A stretch of 64,000 bases of DNA, from positions 62,001 to 126,000 of the forward strand of contig NZ_MBQD01000001.1 in assembly GCF_001693815.1 (NCBI RefSeq). The letters run 5' to 3'. This document shows, piece by piece, positions 28,142 to 38,149 of this stretch. The notes under the pieces are model-generated. The model made no database searches. It was not told where the DNA came from and worked only from the letters and a program-made list of their open reading frames with translations. The position numbers and the translations under genes are program-made. The stretch comes from Tessaracoccus lapidicaptus. Lineage in GTDB: Bacteria; Actinomycetota; Actinomycetes; Propionibacteriales; Propionibacteriaceae. The first letter of the stretch is position 1, and every line of letters starts with the position of its first letter.

Positions 28142-28223
28142 GACTTGTTGCCTCTTTCTCGCGCCGGTTTCCTGGAGTCCAGGACCTCGCGCAACTGGAA
28201 ATTCGTGGGTGTGCTGGAGCCGG

Positions 28224-28409
28224 TCACCAGGACGACTTGGTCACGCCGGGCAGTTCGCCGGCATGGGCCATCTCGCGCAGGCAGATACGGCAGAGTCCGA
28301 ACTTGCGGTAGACCGAATGCGGTCGGCCGCACTTCTGGCAGCGGGTGTAGGCACGCACACCGAACTTCGGCTTGCGGGCCTGCTTGACCTTGAGTGCTGT
28401 CTTCGCCAT
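28224..28409 (-). CDS. rpsZ: 30S ribosomal protein S14, zinc-binding type Z
   Basis: A 61-residue short S14 with the zinc ribbon C-Q-K-C ... C-R-I-C, the form used when zinc is plentiful. The start M-A-K-T-A-L and the ending V-T-K-S-S-W are conserved. Lies between rplE and rpsH. Confidence 0.96.
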   Translation of the reverse strand: MAKTALKVKQARKPKFGVRAYTRCQKCGRPHSVYRKFGLCRICLREMAHAGELPGVTKSSW

Positions 28410-28417
28410 GGGTCAGC

Positions 28418-29047
28418 TCACTTCTTCTTCTTGCCGTAGAACGCGGGACCGCGCTTCGACTTCTGCTTCTTCGGGTCGTCGACCGCCTTGAACGGGAAGC
28501 CCAGGTGCTTGAGCAGCGCGCGGCCTTCCTCATCGTTGGTGGCGGACGTCACGAAGGTGATGTCCATGCCACGGACACGGTCGATCCTGTCCTGGTCGAT
28601 CTCGAGGAACATGACCTGCTCGTTGAGACCGAAGGTGTAGTTGCCCTGGCCGTCGAACTGGCGGCCGTTGAGGCCACGGAAGTCACGGATACGGGGCAGC
28701 GCCAGCGTCAGCAGCCGGTCGGCGAACTCCCACATACGGTCACCGCGGAGGGTGACGTGGCAGCCGATGGGCTGACCCTCACGCAGCTTGAACTGCGCGA
28801 TGGACTTGCGGGCCTTGGTCACCGACGGCTTCTGGCCGGTGATGGCGGTGAGGTCCTTGACGGCGCCCTCGATGATCTTCGAGTCGCGCGCGGCCTCGCC
28901 GACGCCCATGTTGACCACGATCTTGACCAGACCGGGGATCTGCATGACGTTGTCGTACTGGAACTCCTCCTGGAGCGCCGGGACGATGGTCTCGCGGTAC
29001 TTCGCCTTGAGCCGGGGCATCGTGGCGGTAGTGGCGGTGGCGGTCAT
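28418..29047 (-). CDS. rplE: 50S ribosomal protein L5
   Basis: A 209-residue 5S rRNA-binding protein touching the P-site tRNA. A Thr/Ala-rich start of about 12 residues precedes the canonical core with V-V-N-M-G-V-G-E-A and R-D-F-R-G-L. The C-terminus has a short Lys-rich tail. One base is shared with rplX. Confidence 0.97.
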   Translation of the reverse strand: MTATATTATMPRLKAKYRETIVPALQEEFQYDNVMQIPGLVKIVVNMGVGEAARDSKIIEGAVKDLTAITGQKPSVTKARKSIAQFKLREGQPIGCHVTLRGDRMWEFADRLLTLALPRIRDFRGLNGRQFDGQGNYTFGLNEQVMFLEIDQDRIDRVRGMDITFVTSATNDEEGRALLKHLGFPFKAVDDPKKQKSKRGPAFYGKKKK

Positions 29048-29418
29048 CAGATCTCCTCACCGGTCTTGCGGGCGATACGCACGGAGCGCTCGGCCTTGTA
29101 CTCGGAGCCGTCGGGACGACGCTTGGTGACCTCGACACGCTTGTGGCCGACGCGGGTCAGGACGTCCTTGCCGTCGACCTTGACCACGAGCTGCACGTTC
29201 GAGGCGTGGATCGGGGCCTCGACGGTGATGACGCCGCCCTCGACGCGACGGCCGTTGGCGGTCTGCGACTCGCGGCGGTGCCGCTTGACGAGGTTGACGC
29301 CCTGCACGGTCACGCGGTTGTTCGCGGGGTCGACGGCGATCACCTCAGCGACGGTGCCCTTGTCCTTGCCCGAGATGACCTTGACGCGGTCACCCTTCTT
29401 GACGTGGAGCGATGCCAT
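29047..29418 (-). CDS. rplX: 50S ribosomal protein L24
   Basis: A 123-residue assembly-initiator protein. The KOW motif lies at about 7-35 ([15 protein letters not shown]), and V-N-L-V-K-R-H is a family mark. One base separates it from rplN. Confidence 0.96.
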   Translation of the reverse strand: MASLHVKKGDRVKVISGKDKGTVAEVIAVDPANNRVTVQGVNLVKRHRRESQTANGRRVEGGVITVEAPIHASNVQLVVKVDGKDVLTRVGHKRVEVTKRRPDGSEYKAERSVRIARKTGEEI

Positions 29419-29419
29419 T

Positions 29420-29788
29420 TCAGATCACCTCCGGTGCGAGCGAGACGATGCGCATGAACTTCTTCTCACGCAGCTCGCGGGCCACCGGGCCGAAGATGCG
29501 GGTGCCGCGGGGCTCCCCGTCGTTCTTCAGGATGACGGCGGCATTCTCGTCGAACTTGATGTAGGAGCCGTCGGCGCGGCGACGCTCCTTGACGGTGCGG
29601 ACGACGACGGCCTTGACCACGTCGCCCTTCTTGACGTTGCCGCCAGGGATCGCGTCCTTGACGGTGGCGACGATGGTGTCGCCGAGGTAGGCGTAGCGGC
29701 GCTTGGAGCCACCGAGCACACGGATGCAGAGGATTTCCTTCGCACCAGTGTTGTCGGCGACCTTCAGTCGCGACTCCTGCTGGATCAT
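29420..29788 (-). CDS. rplN: 50S ribosomal protein L14
   Basis: A 122-residue large-subunit protein at the subunit interface. [17 protein letters not shown] start. The ATG at 29788 is preferred over ten further upstream codons because of AAGGAG and family length. It is the first gene of the spc transcript, since the helicase gene upstream separates it from rpsQ. Confidence 0.97.
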   Translation of the reverse strand: MIQQESRLKVADNTGAKEILCIRVLGGSKRRYAYLGDTIVATVKDAIPGGNVKKGDVVKAVVVRTVKERRRADGSYIKFDENAAVILKNDGEPRGTRIFGPVARELREKKFMRIVSLAPEVI

Positions 29789-29953
29789 TACTTCTCCTTG
29801 TCCCACCGGTTCCCGCACACGACAGGCCTTGCGAAACTAGAAACGAACCCCCTGGATTTTGCCAGGAGGCAACTCCCAGCTCGAGAGAGAGGGAGCCACA
29901 CGGACCCGGGAAAGGTCCCCTCGAAAGGGCACAGACCCAGGGCAACCTTCCAA

Positions 29954-29982
29954 AGTCTAGCCCGTCGCCCGTGTGGGACGAA
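29954..29982 (-). promoter_or_regulatory. Candidate promoter of the spc operon (rplN)
   Basis: Minus strand TTCGTC (29982-29977), 17 nt, TAGACT (29959-29954), directly after the helicase stop. The leader to rplN is about 160 nt and contains small hairpins such as TTGCC-AGGA-GGCAA (29859-29872). The -35 is weak. Confidence 0.45.
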
Positions 29983-29983
29983 A

Positions 29984-31423
29984 TCAGCCCCGACGGCGGC
30001 CTCGACCGGTGGCCGCGGAGAACGCGGCGGCCCCACCGCTGGAGGCCTGACCGGCCCCGGCCCGTGCTCCGGAGCGGGCTCCGGCCGGCCGCTGGGGGCG
30101 CCCGGGACGGCCGTCCGCCGCGGGGCGCGCGGCGTTGCCGCGGGAGGGCTGTGCGCGCTCGGCGGACCGGTCGCGGCCACCGCCGCCGGCCCCGCGCCGA
30201 CGACCGCCGCCGCCCTGGGGCTGCTGCGGCTCCTCCTTGACGATGCCGCCGGGGAAGGACCGCTCGCCCGGGGCGATCTCGCGCAGGACCGGGTGCCGCT
30301 CGTCGACGCGGGTGACGGTGGGCTTGACGCCGGCCTTGCGGGTGAGGTCGCGGACGTCGTTGCGCTGGGCGTCGAGCATGAGCGTGACGACCGTGCCCTC
30401 GGCGCCGGCGCGGGCCGTGCGGCCGGAACGGTGGGTGTACGCCTTGTGCTCGACCGGCGGGTCGGCGTGGATGACCAGGCCCACGTCGTCGACGTGGATG
30501 CCGCGGGCGGCGACGTCGGTCGCGACGAGCGTCTGGGCGGTGCCTGCGTGGAACGCGGCCATCGAGCGCTCCCGCGCGTTCTGGCTCATATTGCCCTGCA
30601 GCTCGACGGCCGGGATCCCGGCGGCGTTGAGCTGGCGCGCGATCTTCTTGGCCCGGTGCTTCGTGCGGGTGAACACGACGCTGCGACCCGGCGCGGCGGC
30701 GAGGTCGATCAGGACGTCGAGGTGCCGATCGTCGGCGACGTGCAGGACGTGGTGGTGCATGGTGCTGACGACCGCCTCGGGCGAGTCGGCCTCGTGCACG
30801 ACCGGGTCATGCATGAACTGGTCGACGAGGACGCCGACCGCCTTGTCGAGCGTCGCCGAGAAGAGCATGCGCTGGCCCTGCTTCGGGGTCTGCGACAGGA
30901 GGCGCCGCACCGAGGGGAGGAAGCCGAGGTCGGCCATGTGGTCGGCCTCGTCCAGGATAGTGACCTCGACCCCGGCCATGGACACTGCGCCCTGGGCGAT
31001 GAGGTCCTCGAGACGGCCCGGGCAGGCCACGACCACGTCGACGCCGCGCGCGAGGGCGGCGACCTGCTGCTTCTGGTTGACGCCGCCGAAGACGGTGCGC
31101 GACGTCAGGCCGGCGGAGGCGGCCAGCGGCGCCAGGGCCTCGTCGATCTGCAGGGCGAGCTCGCGGGTCGGAGCGAGGATCAGCGCGCGGGGGCGCTTCG
31201 GGGTGCGACGCGTGCCGGCGGAGGCCAGGCGGGCCACCAGCGGCAACAGGAACGCGTAGGTCTTGCCCGAGCCGGTGCGCCCGCGGCCGAGCACGTCACG
31301 GCCCGCCAGCGAGTCCGGCAGCGTCGCGGCCTGGATGGGCGTCGGGATGGTGATGTCGCGCTGGGCCAGAACGGCGCACAGGTCGGCGGGCACGCCGAGC
31401 GTGCCGAAAGATGTGGTGGTCAC
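29984..31423 (-). CDS. DEAD-box ATP-dependent RNA helicase
   Basis: A 479-residue RNA helicase. Q motif (F-G-T-L-G-V ... P-T-P-I-Q), motif I G-R-T-G-S-G-K-T, Ia P-T-R-E-L-A, II D-E-A-D, III S-A-T, IV V-F-T-R-T-K, V A-T-D-V-A-A-R-G-I and VI H-R-S-G-R-T-A-R-A-G are all present. The last 100 residues are a Gly/Arg/Ala/Pro-rich basic tail that should help bind RNA. The GTG at 31423 is preferred over an ORF reaching 31624 because family similarity begins there and a TAGACT at 31566-31561 gives a leader of about 130 nt. Likely roles are ribosome assembly or cold adaptation; it sits inside the ribosomal cluster. Confidence 0.9.
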   Translation of the reverse strand: MTTTSFGTLGVPADLCAVLAQRDITIPTPIQAATLPDSLAGRDVLGRGRTGSGKTYAFLLPLVARLASAGTRRTPKRPRALILAPTRELALQIDEALAPLAASAGLTSRTVFGGVNQKQQVAALARGVDVVVACPGRLEDLIAQGAVSMAGVEVTILDEADHMADLGFLPSVRRLLSQTPKQGQRMLFSATLDKAVGVLVDQFMHDPVVHEADSPEAVVSTMHHHVLHVADDRHLDVLIDLAAAPGRSVVFTRTKHRAKKIARQLNAAGIPAVELQGNMSQNARERSMAAFHAGTAQTLVATDVAARGIHVDDVGLVIHADPPVEHKAYTHRSGRTARAGAEGTVVTLMLDAQRNDVRDLTRKAGVKPTVTRVDERHPVLREIAPGERSFPGGIVKEEPQQPQGGGGRRRGAGGGGRDRSAERAQPSRGNAARPAADGRPGRPQRPAGARSGARAGAGQASSGGAAAFSAATGRGRRRG

Positions 31424-31623
31424 GAAGAAAGTACTCCCAGGTGGGGGTGATGCAGCGGTTCTGCCCGGCGCGGAGGGTGTGTCCGACTCCGCAGCGCGAT
31501 GGCATCGGGGCGATGAAAAATCGAGGAACTCGGTGCAGAACAGGCCGAGCACTGCTGCGGAGTCTACCGCAGCGATGCCACGATCCCCGCATCGTGGCGC
31601 GGCGCCGCTGGCAGGATGGGACA

Positions 31624-32391
31624 ATGACTAGGCGAAAGATCCTCATCACCGGGGCCACCGGCGGCATCGGCGCGTTGCTCGCCCGTCGGCTCCGCGACGA
31701 CTACGACCTCGTGCTCCAGGGCCGCCATCCTGACGAGGACGACCCCTCCGGCATCCGCATCGCGGACCTCACCGATTACGCCGACACGCTCGCGCTCATG
31801 CAGGGCGTCGACACGGTGGTCCACATGGCCGGCTCCGCGTCACCGGAGTCGAGCTGGGACGACGTCCTGAGCGCCAACATCATCGGCATGCGCAACGCGC
31901 TGGAGGCCGCCCGCGAAGCCGGGGTCCGTCGCTTCGTCTTCGCGTCCTCCAACCACGCGATGGGCATGTACGACCGGGACGAGCAGTGGCCGGTCTACCC
32001 GCACATGCTGCCGCGGCCGGACTCCCTGTACGGAGTGTCGAAGGTGTTCGGCGAGGCCCTGGGGCGCTTCTACCACGACGAGCACGGGATCGACTTCATC
32101 GCCCTGCGCATCGGGTGGAGCACCAAGGACACGCACGACACGGACCTGGACCTGCTGCGCGCCATGTGGTTGAGCGAGGACGACACCGTCCAGGTCGTGC
32201 GCTGTGCCATCGAGGCGGAGGCGCGCTTCGGGCTCTACTACGCCGTCTCCGACAACCCGAACCGGCGGTGGGATCTCACCAACACCATGCTGGAGCTCGG
32301 CTACCGGCCCCAGGACTCCTGGACCGACCACTCGCGGGCCGAGGAGGACACGGACCAGCCCACTCCGGACAGCTGGCCCCAGGACTCCTGA
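31624..32391 (+). CDS. NAD-dependent epimerase/dehydratase family protein, uronate dehydrogenase-like
   Basis: A 255-residue short-chain dehydrogenase of the extended type. The NAD-binding motif G-A-T-G-G-I-G begins at residue 10, and the catalytic Y-G-V-S-K lies near residue 137. The stretch V-F-A-S-S-N-H-A-M-G-M-Y is characteristic of uronate dehydrogenases (Udh), which oxidise galacturonate or glucuronate to the lactone. No uronate genes lie nearby, so the substrate is uncertain. CAGGAT lies 6 nt before the ATG (31612-31617), again a leaderless layout. Divergent from the helicase. Confidence 0.78.
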   Translation: MTRRKILITGATGGIGALLARRLRDDYDLVLQGRHPDEDDPSGIRIADLTDYADTLALMQGVDTVVHMAGSASPESSWDDVLSANIIGMRNALEAAREAGVRRFVFASSNHAMGMYDRDEQWPVYPHMLPRPDSLYGVSKVFGEALGRFYHDEHGIDFIALRIGWSTKDTHDTDLDLLRAMWLSEDDTVQVVRCAIEAEARFGLYYAVSDNPNRRWDLTNTMLELGYRPQDSWTDHSRAEEDTDQPTPDSWPQDS

Positions 32392-32509
32392 GCGCGGGCG
32401 CGCGATCCAGCGGGGAGCGGTTGTCCACAGCTCCCGATCCCGACGGTGAATGCGGGCCTTCAGCGCCCAGTGTGGAGGCGACCCACCGTCGACCCGAGAA
32501 AGCTGGATC

Positions 32510-34417
32510 ATGCGTCGTCTCCTCGCCCTCACCCTGGCGCTCGCCGGGCTCATCGTCGTCCTCGCCGGGGCCGTACCGGCCAGGGCGCGCCCGCAGGACG
32601 GGCCGCTGGAGCAGGCCGGCCACCTCGTCGTGATGCCCGGCACCGGCCGGGACTGGTACGGCGCCTACCACGTGGGCGGACGAACGGCGTACTGCGCGGA
32701 CCTGATGTCGGCACCGCCCCGGCAGGCCACCGCGTGGCGCGAGGCCCCCTCAGGCGCGCCCCTTATCCGGCAGTCGGGCTTGGCTCGCCAGTCCGCACTC
32801 CCCCATGGACGCGGCGGCGCTCCCGTTCCCGCACGGGGCATGGCCGAACTGGCATGGGCGCTGACCGTGACGGGCGAGTCCCCCGGGGCGGACACCGGCG
32901 TTGCCGTCGAACACTTCGTGCGCCTGCGCACCGTCGGTGACGAGCCGCAACGGCGGCGCGAGGCGGCCCGGTGGGCCGCGGTCGTGGCGGCGCACCCGGC
33001 GACGCGACAGGCATTCGCCGCCCTCGACGCGGACGCTCGGCGATTCGCCGGTCCCTACCGGATCGACCTCGCCTGGCTGCGCCGGCCCACTCTCGAGGAT
33101 CCGTCGGGCGAGGTGGAGGTGACCGTGCGATCCGCGGCGGGACACGGGGTCCCCGAGGTCACCGTCGACGTCCAGGCGGACGGATCGATGTCCGTGCGGG
33201 GCCGGAGGAGCACGACGGGGGCCGACGGGACGCTGCGCGTCCAGGTCAGGCTGGCGGCGCCCGGCGCGTCGCCGGCGTCCGGGACCCTCACCGTGACCGC
33301 GGCCGGGCTGCCGGGCGCGCGCCCGCGGGTGTTCGTCCCCACGCCCGCCACGGTCCAACGTCTTCTCGCCGCCCCTGCCCCGGTGTCGGTCAGCGCGACG
33401 GTGTCCGCCACCCTCGAGCCGCGCTTCTCCCCCACCGTGACCACGCGGACGCGGGATCCCCTGGCGCTCGCCGGCGAGCCGGCTGTCGACATCATCACGG
33501 TGACCGGGGGCCGGCCGGGGGCCGAGTTCCGCGGGGACAGCACGCTGTACGGGCCGTTCGCGACTCTCGACGCTCTCAGCGCGGCATCTGCCGAGGACGC
33601 CCCCGTCGTCGGCCGTGCCGCGTTCCGCGGTCGGTATGACGCCCACGGCAGGGCCGCGGTGTCCACTGATGACGGGCTCACCTATCCGGGCCCCGGCTAC
33701 TACACGTGGGTCGAGACCCTGGAGGAGGCCCGGTTCGTGGCCCCTCCGCCGCCTCCGGAGTGGCCGCAACTCGCGGAGACGAGCCTGGCGCTGGCCCCGT
33801 CGGTCAGCACGCACCTGAGTGCCACCAACACGGATGGCGGGGCCGTGCTGTCCGACTCCCTGCGCGTGACCGGTGTCCCCGGGCTGGAGGTGCCCGGCGG
33901 GGGCCGGCTCTCGATCGTCGCCCAGGGCAGGCTGCTCGGGCCCCTCGCGCCGCGCGACGGCTCCGCGGAGTCGAAGTGCGACGGGCTGGACTGGTCCCGT
34001 GCGCCGGTCGCGGCCCGCTACGCCGATCTCGATCTCACCGGGGGTCGGGCCGCCGACGCGCTCGCGGCCGAGGGGCTTGCAGCGGCGGCCACGACGCTCC
34101 CGGGCTGCTACACCGCGGACGCGGTGGTCAGCATCAGCCACGGCAGCCGCCCGCCGGTGATCCTGACGCACGAGCCCGGCCACCCTTCCCAGACCGTGCT
34201 GGTCCACGCCCCGGAGCCGTCGCCCGAGCCGTCGCCCTCCCCCGAGGCCACGCCCTCCCCTGAGGCCACGCCGTCGCCCAGTCCGACGCCTGAGCCGACA
34301 CCGCCGGCCGCGCCGACCCCGACCCCCACCGCGGTCCCACCCGCCCCTCACTCCCGGCCGACGGCGTCGGTCCGGATCTCCCAGACCACGCCCGGATTGC
34401 CGTCGACCGGGGCCTGA
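32510..34417 (+). CDS. Secreted proline-rich surface protein ending in LPSTGA
   Basis: A 635-residue exported protein of unknown function. A signal peptide covers about residues 1-26 (M-R-R-L-L-A-L-T-L-A). The next 150 residues hold Y-C-A-D-L with Cys62, a layout like thioester-type adhesin domains, but no Q-x-A-I-W partner motif was found. An Ig-like beta-rich region follows (about 205-270). Residues about 570-615 are a P-S-P-E-A-T-P repeat stalk. The chain ends L-P-S-T-G-A at 630-635: the sortase motif is present, but the hydrophobic helix and basic tail that normally follow are missing. A DUF/adhesin name cannot be assigned with confidence. It is convergent with rpsQ. Confidence 0.8.
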   Translation: MRRLLALTLALAGLIVVLAGAVPARARPQDGPLEQAGHLVVMPGTGRDWYGAYHVGGRTAYCADLMSAPPRQATAWREAPSGAPLIRQSGLARQSALPHGRGGAPVPARGMAELAWALTVTGESPGADTGVAVEHFVRLRTVGDEPQRRREAARWAAVVAAHPATRQAFAALDADARRFAGPYRIDLAWLRRPTLEDPSGEVEVTVRSAAGHGVPEVTVDVQADGSMSVRGRRSTTGADGTLRVQVRLAAPGASPASGTLTVTAAGLPGARPRVFVPTPATVQRLLAAPAPVSVSATVSATLEPRFSPTVTTRTRDPLALAGEPAVDIITVTGGRPGAEFRGDSTLYGPFATLDALSAASAEDAPVVGRAAFRGRYDAHGRAAVSTDDGLTYPGPGYYTWVETLEEARFVAPPPPPEWPQLAETSLALAPSVSTHLSATNTDGGAVLSDSLRVTGVPGLEVPGGGRLSIVAQGRLLGPLAPRDGSAESKCDGLDWSRAPVAARYADLDLTGGRAADALAAEGLAAAATTLPGCYTADAVVSISHGSRPPVILTHEPGHPSQTVLVHAPEPSPEPSPSPEATPSPEATPSPSPTPEPTPPAAPTPTPTAVPPAPHSRPTASVRISQTTPGLPSTGA

Positions 34418-34436
34418 GGGTTACCCACACACAACG

Positions 34437-34472
34437 ACTGCGGCCCGCTCCCCAGGGGGAACGGGCCGCAGT
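34437..34472. terminator. Bidirectional terminator between surface protein gene and rpsQ
   Basis: An 11-bp perfect stem (34437-34447 with 34462-34472), with C-G pairs continuing inside after one mismatch. It lies between convergent genes and closes the S10 operon on the minus strand. Confidence 0.7.
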
Positions 34473-34494
34473 CAGGTGTCGGCGGTCGCGCAGA

Positions 34495-34767
34495 TTACTT
34501 GGCGCGCTCGACGATCTCGATGAGGCGCCAGCGCTTCTGCGCCGACAGCGGGCGGGTCTCCATGACGCGAACGCGGTCGCCGATGCCGGCGTCGTTGTTC
34601 TCGTCATGCGCCTTGAGCCGCGACGACTTGGTCATGACCTTGCCGTACAGCGGGTGCTTCACGCGGTCCTCCACGAGGACGACGATCGTCTTGTCCATCT
34701 TGTCGGACACGACGACGCCCTGCAGCACCTTGCGGGCGCTGCGCTGGATGGTGGTGTCTTCGCTCAT
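34495..34767 (-). CDS. rpsQ: 30S ribosomal protein S17
   Basis: A 90-residue OB-fold protein binding 16S r[20 protein letters not shown] and the C-terminal [11 protein letters not shown] match the family. The ATG at 34767 is chosen over a GTG two codons upstream because AGGAGA spacing fits it better. Last gene of the S10 operon. Confidence 0.96.
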   Translation of the reverse strand: MSEDTTIQRSARKVLQGVVVSDKMDKTIVVLVEDRVKHPLYGKVMTKSSRLKAHDENNDAGIGDRVRVMETRPLSAQKRWRLIEIVERAK

Positions 34768-34769
34768 GG

Positions 34770-35002
34770 TCACTTCTCCTCAACAACCGGCTCGTCGACG
34801 ATGCCGAGGTTACGCTCCTGCAGCACGGTGTAGATCCGCGCGATGTCCTTGCGGACGTTGCGCAGCCGGGCGCTCGACTCCAGCTGGCCGGTGGCAGCCT
34901 GGAAACGAAGACCGAACAGCTCCTCCTTCAGCTCAACGACCTTGGCGTTGAGCTGGTCACGCGACAGACCACGCAGGTCATGTGCGGTGAGAGTCTTACT
35001 CA

Positions 35003-35003
<1 letters not shown>
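34770..35003 (-). CDS. rpmC: 50S ribosomal protein L29
   Basis: A 77-residue protein near the exit tunnel. [17 protein letters not shown] and the [11 protein letters not shown] family core are present, with a short acidic tail. It shares one base with rplP. Confidence 0.96.
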
Positions 35004-35422
<419 letters not shown>

Positions 35423-35424
35423 GC

Positions 35425-36237
35425 TCAGGCTCCTGCGTTCTCAGTTGCGGGCGCAGCCGGGGCCTCGACCTGGGCTGCGTCGGCGCGACGGCGGCCGCCG
35501 CGCTCGGGACGGTCACCGCGGCCCTCGCCGCGGGCGGGACGACGACCGGGACGCTGGCGAGCACCCGGAGCCGACGCGCGGGCGGCCTTCTGGGCCGCGC
35601 GCTCCGCACGGGTACCGGCGACGTCACCCTTGTAGATCCACACCTTGACGCCGATGCGGCCGAACGTGGTGCGGGCCTCGTAGAAGCCGTAGTCGATGTC
35701 GGCGCGGAGGGTGTGCAGCGGCACGCGGCCGTCGCGGTAGCCCTCGGAGCGCGACATCTCGGCGCCACCGAGACGACCGGAGCACTTGATGCGGATGCCC
35801 TTGGCGCCCGCACGCATGGCGGTCTGCTGGGCCTTGCGCATGGCGCGACGGAAGGCGACACGGGCGCCCAGCTGCTCGGCGATGCCCTGGGCCACGAGCT
35901 GCGCATCGGTCTCGGGGTTCTTGACCTCGAGGATGTTCAGCTGGACCTGCTTGCCGGTGAGCTTCTCCAGCTCGGAGCGGACGCGCTCCGCCTCGGCGCC
36001 GTTACGGCCGATGACGATGCCCGGACGCGCCGCGTGCAGGAAGATGGTCACGCGCTCGGAGCGACGCTCGATCTCGATCGACGAGATGCCGGCGCGCTCG
36101 AGGGTCTTGGTGAGGTACTCACGAATCTTGACGTCCTCACCGACGAGCTCCGAGTACTGCTTGTCGCTGTACCAACGGGTCTTGTGGTCGGTGGTGATGC
36201 CGAGACGGAAGCCGTTCGGGTTGATCTTCTGGCCCAT
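35425..36237 (-). CDS. rpsC: 30S ribosomal protein S3
   Basis: A 270-residue protein at the mRNA entry. [11 protein letters not shown] start, a KH domain with [11 protein letters not shown] and the C-terminal G-V-K-V-W-I-Y-K-G are canonical. About 55 extra residues follow the core: first an Arg/Gly-rich stretch, then Ala/Pro-rich. The ATG at 36237 is fixed by family alignment; the open frame continues far upstream without similarity. Confidence 0.97.
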   Translation of the reverse strand: MGQKINPNGFRLGITTDHKTRWYSDKQYSELVGEDVKIREYLTKTLERAGISSIEIERRSERVTIFLHAARPGIVIGRNGAEAERVRSELEKLTGKQVQLNILEVKNPETDAQLVAQGIAEQLGARVAFRRAMRKAQQTAMRAGAKGIRIKCSGRLGGAEMSRSEGYRDGRVPLHTLRADIDYGFYEARTTFGRIGVKVWIYKGDVAGTRAERAAQKAARASAPGARQRPGRRPARGEGRGDRPERGGRRRADAAQVEAPAAPATENAGA

Positions 36238-36238
36238 G

Positions 36239-36640
36239 TCAGGCTCCCTTCGTCTCGCGGGGTTCGACGACCACGGTGATGTGGGCACCGCGCTTGAGGA
36301 TGCGGCTGGCCGATCCCTTGGCGCGAGGGCGGATCCGCCGGAGGGTGACACCCTCGTCGACGAACGCCTTGGAGATGTAGAGGTCGTCGGACCGGAGGGC
36401 CTCGGTGTTCTCGGCGTTGGCCACGGCCGAAGCCACAACCTTGTACACCGGCTCCGAAGCGGCCTGCGGCGCGAACTTCAGCGCGACCAGGGCGTCAGCG
36501 ACGCCCATTCCGCGCACAAGGTCGACGACGCGACGGACCTTGGTCGGGCTCATCCGGACGTGCCGCGCGATGGCGTACGAGCCAGGACGATCCCCGAGCA
36601 GGGTCTCGCGACGACGGCTGTTGCCGTTCTCGTTGCTCAT
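36239..36640 (-). CDS. rplV: 50S ribosomal protein L22
   Basis: A 133-residue tunnel-lining protein. [22 protein letters not shown] is split over the family's core, and the hairpin loop has R-R-I-R-P-R-A-K-G. The first 20 residues are a polar extension. Confidence 0.97.
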   Translation of the reverse strand: MSNENGNSRRRETLLGDRPGSYAIARHVRMSPTKVRRVVDLVRGMGVADALVALKFAPQAASEPVYKVVASAVANAENTEALRSDDLYISKAFVDEGVTLRRIRPRAKGSASRILKRGAHITVVVEPRETKGA

Positions 36641-36667
36641 AGTTGAATCAATTCCTTATCTCGCGCC

Positions 36668-36949
36668 TCAGCGGCGACGGGCCTTCTTGTCTTCCTTCAC
36701 GTGCCCCTTGAAGGTGCGCGTGGGAGCGAACTCGCCCAGCTTGTGTCCGATCATCGCCTCGGTGACGAACACCGGGACGTGCTTGCGGCCGTCGTGCACC
36801 GCGATCGTGTGCCCGAGCATGTCGGGGACGATCATCGAGCGGCGCGACCAGGTCTTGATGACGTTCTTGGTGCCCTTCTCGTTCTGAACGTCCACCTTCT
36901 TCTGCAGGTGGTCGTCGACGAAGGGGCCCTTCTTCAGGCTGCGTGGCAT
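36668..36949 (-). CDS. rpsS: 30S ribosomal protein S19
   Basis: A 93-residue small-subunit head protein. [12 protein letters not shown] start and [11 protein letters not shown] core match the family. Confidence 0.97.
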   Translation of the reverse strand: MPRSLKKGPFVDDHLQKKVDVQNEKGTKNVIKTWSRRSMIVPDMLGHTIAVHDGRKHVPVFVTEAMIGHKLGEFAPTRTFKGHVKEDKKARRR

Positions 36950-36967
36950 TGTTCCTCAGGCTCCCTA

Positions 36968-37804
36968 TCAGCGCTTCTTGCCGGTCTTGCGACGGCGGAC
37001 GATCAGGCGGTTGCTCGCCTTGTTCTTGTCGCGGGTGCGGCCCTCGGGCTTGCCCCACGGCGACACGGGGTGACGGCCACCCGACGTGCGACCCTCGCCA
37101 CCACCGTGCGGGTGGTCGACGGGGTTCATCACGACACCGCGGACGGTCGGGCGGATGCCCTTCCACCGGTTGCGGCCGGCCTTGCCCCAGTTGATGTTCG
37201 ACTGCTCGGCGTTGCCGACGGTGCCGATCGTCGCGCGGCACCGCACGTCGACCATGCGCATTTCGCCCGAGGGCATGCGCAGGGTGGCGTACTTGCCCTC
37301 GCGGGCGACGAGCTGGATCGCCGCGCCGGCCGAGCGGCCGAGCTTGGCGCCGCCACCGGGCCGAAGCTCCACCGCGTGCACGGTGGTGCCGACGGGGATC
37401 TGACGCAGCTCGAGGTTGTTGCCCGGCTTGATGTCCGAGCCCTCGCCCGAGGACACCACGGTGCCCTGCGCCAGGCCGTTGGGGGCGATGATGTAGCGCT
37501 TCTCGCCGTCGAAGTAGTGCAGCAACGCGATGCGGGCGGTGCGGTTGGGGTCGTACTCGATGTGAGCGACCTTGGCCGGCACGCCGTCCTTGTCGTAGCG
37601 CTTGAAGTCGATGATGCGGTACGCCTGCTTGTGACCGCCGCCGATGTGGCGGGTGGTGATGCGGCCGGTGTTGTTCCGGCCACCCGTCTTCGGCTTGGGC
37701 GCGAGCAGGGACTTCTCCGGCGTCGAGCGCGTGAGTTCAACGAAGTCGGACACGCTGGAGCCGCGGCGGCCCGGCGTGGTCGGCTTGTACTTACGGATAC
37801 CCAT
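36968..37804 (-). CDS. rplB: 50S ribosomal protein L2
   Basis: A 278-residue protein needed for subunit association and peptidyl transfer. [14 protein letters not shown] start, and [15 protein letters not shown] with the essential His. Lies between rplW and rpsS. Confidence 0.98.
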   Translation of the reverse strand: MGIRKYKPTTPGRRGSSVSDFVELTRSTPEKSLLAPKPKTGGRNNTGRITTRHIGGGHKQAYRIIDFKRYDKDGVPAKVAHIEYDPNRTARIALLHYFDGEKRYIIAPNGLAQGTVVSSGEGSDIKPGNNLELRQIPVGTTVHAVELRPGGGAKLGRSAGAAIQLVAREGKYATLRMPSGEMRMVDVRCRATIGTVGNAEQSNINWGKAGRNRWKGIRPTVRGVVMNPVDHPHGGGEGRTSGGRHPVSPWGKPEGRTRDKNKASNRLIVRRRKTGKKR

Positions 37805-37837
37805 GAGTGTTCGTTCCTTCTCTCAGCGGCTCGCCGG

Positions 37838-38149
37838 TCAGTCGACCGGGCCTCCGAAGATGTCGATGCGCTGGCCCTCTGCGACGGTCACGATCGCGCG
37901 CTTGGTGGCGACGGTCTTGCCGTAGCCGTACCGGGTGCGGCGACGCTTGCCCGGACGGTTGAGGGTGTTCACGGAGGTGACCTTGACGTCGAAGATCGTC
38001 TCGATGGCGATCTTGATCTCGGTCTTGTTCGCGTGCGGGGCGACGACGAAGGTGTACTTGCCGTCATCGAGAAGGTTGTAGCTCTTCTCGCTCACCACCG
38101 GGCGCAGGATGATGTCGCGGTGGTCGCGGATCTTCAGCGCTTGCGTCAC
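37838..38149 (-). CDS. rplW: 50S ribosomal protein L23
   Basis: A 103-residue tunnel-exit protein that docks trigger factor and SRP. The V-S-E-K-S-Y-N-L-L core start and the [11 protein letters not shown] loop are conserved. Overlaps rplD by four bases. Confidence 0.97.
   Translation of the reverse strand: MTQALKIRDHRDIILRPVVSEKSYNLLDDGKYTFVVAPHANKTEIKIAIETIFDVKVTSVNTLNRPGKRRRTRYGYGKTVATKRAIVTVAEGQRIDIFGGPVD

Noticed and set aside
28394-31450. A 1018-codon plus-strand open frame across rplE to the helicase
   Set aside because: Antisense to five proven genes; it crosses operon boundaries and resembles no protein.
34228-34300. Possible tandem repeat array
   Set aside because: Only two near copies of an 18-nt unit, explained by the Pro-rich stalk of the surface protein.
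34418-34490. Frameshift that might restore a membrane anchor to the surface protein
   Set aside because: Neither other frame gives a hydrophobic helix; the region is a terminator hairpin and the rpsQ end.
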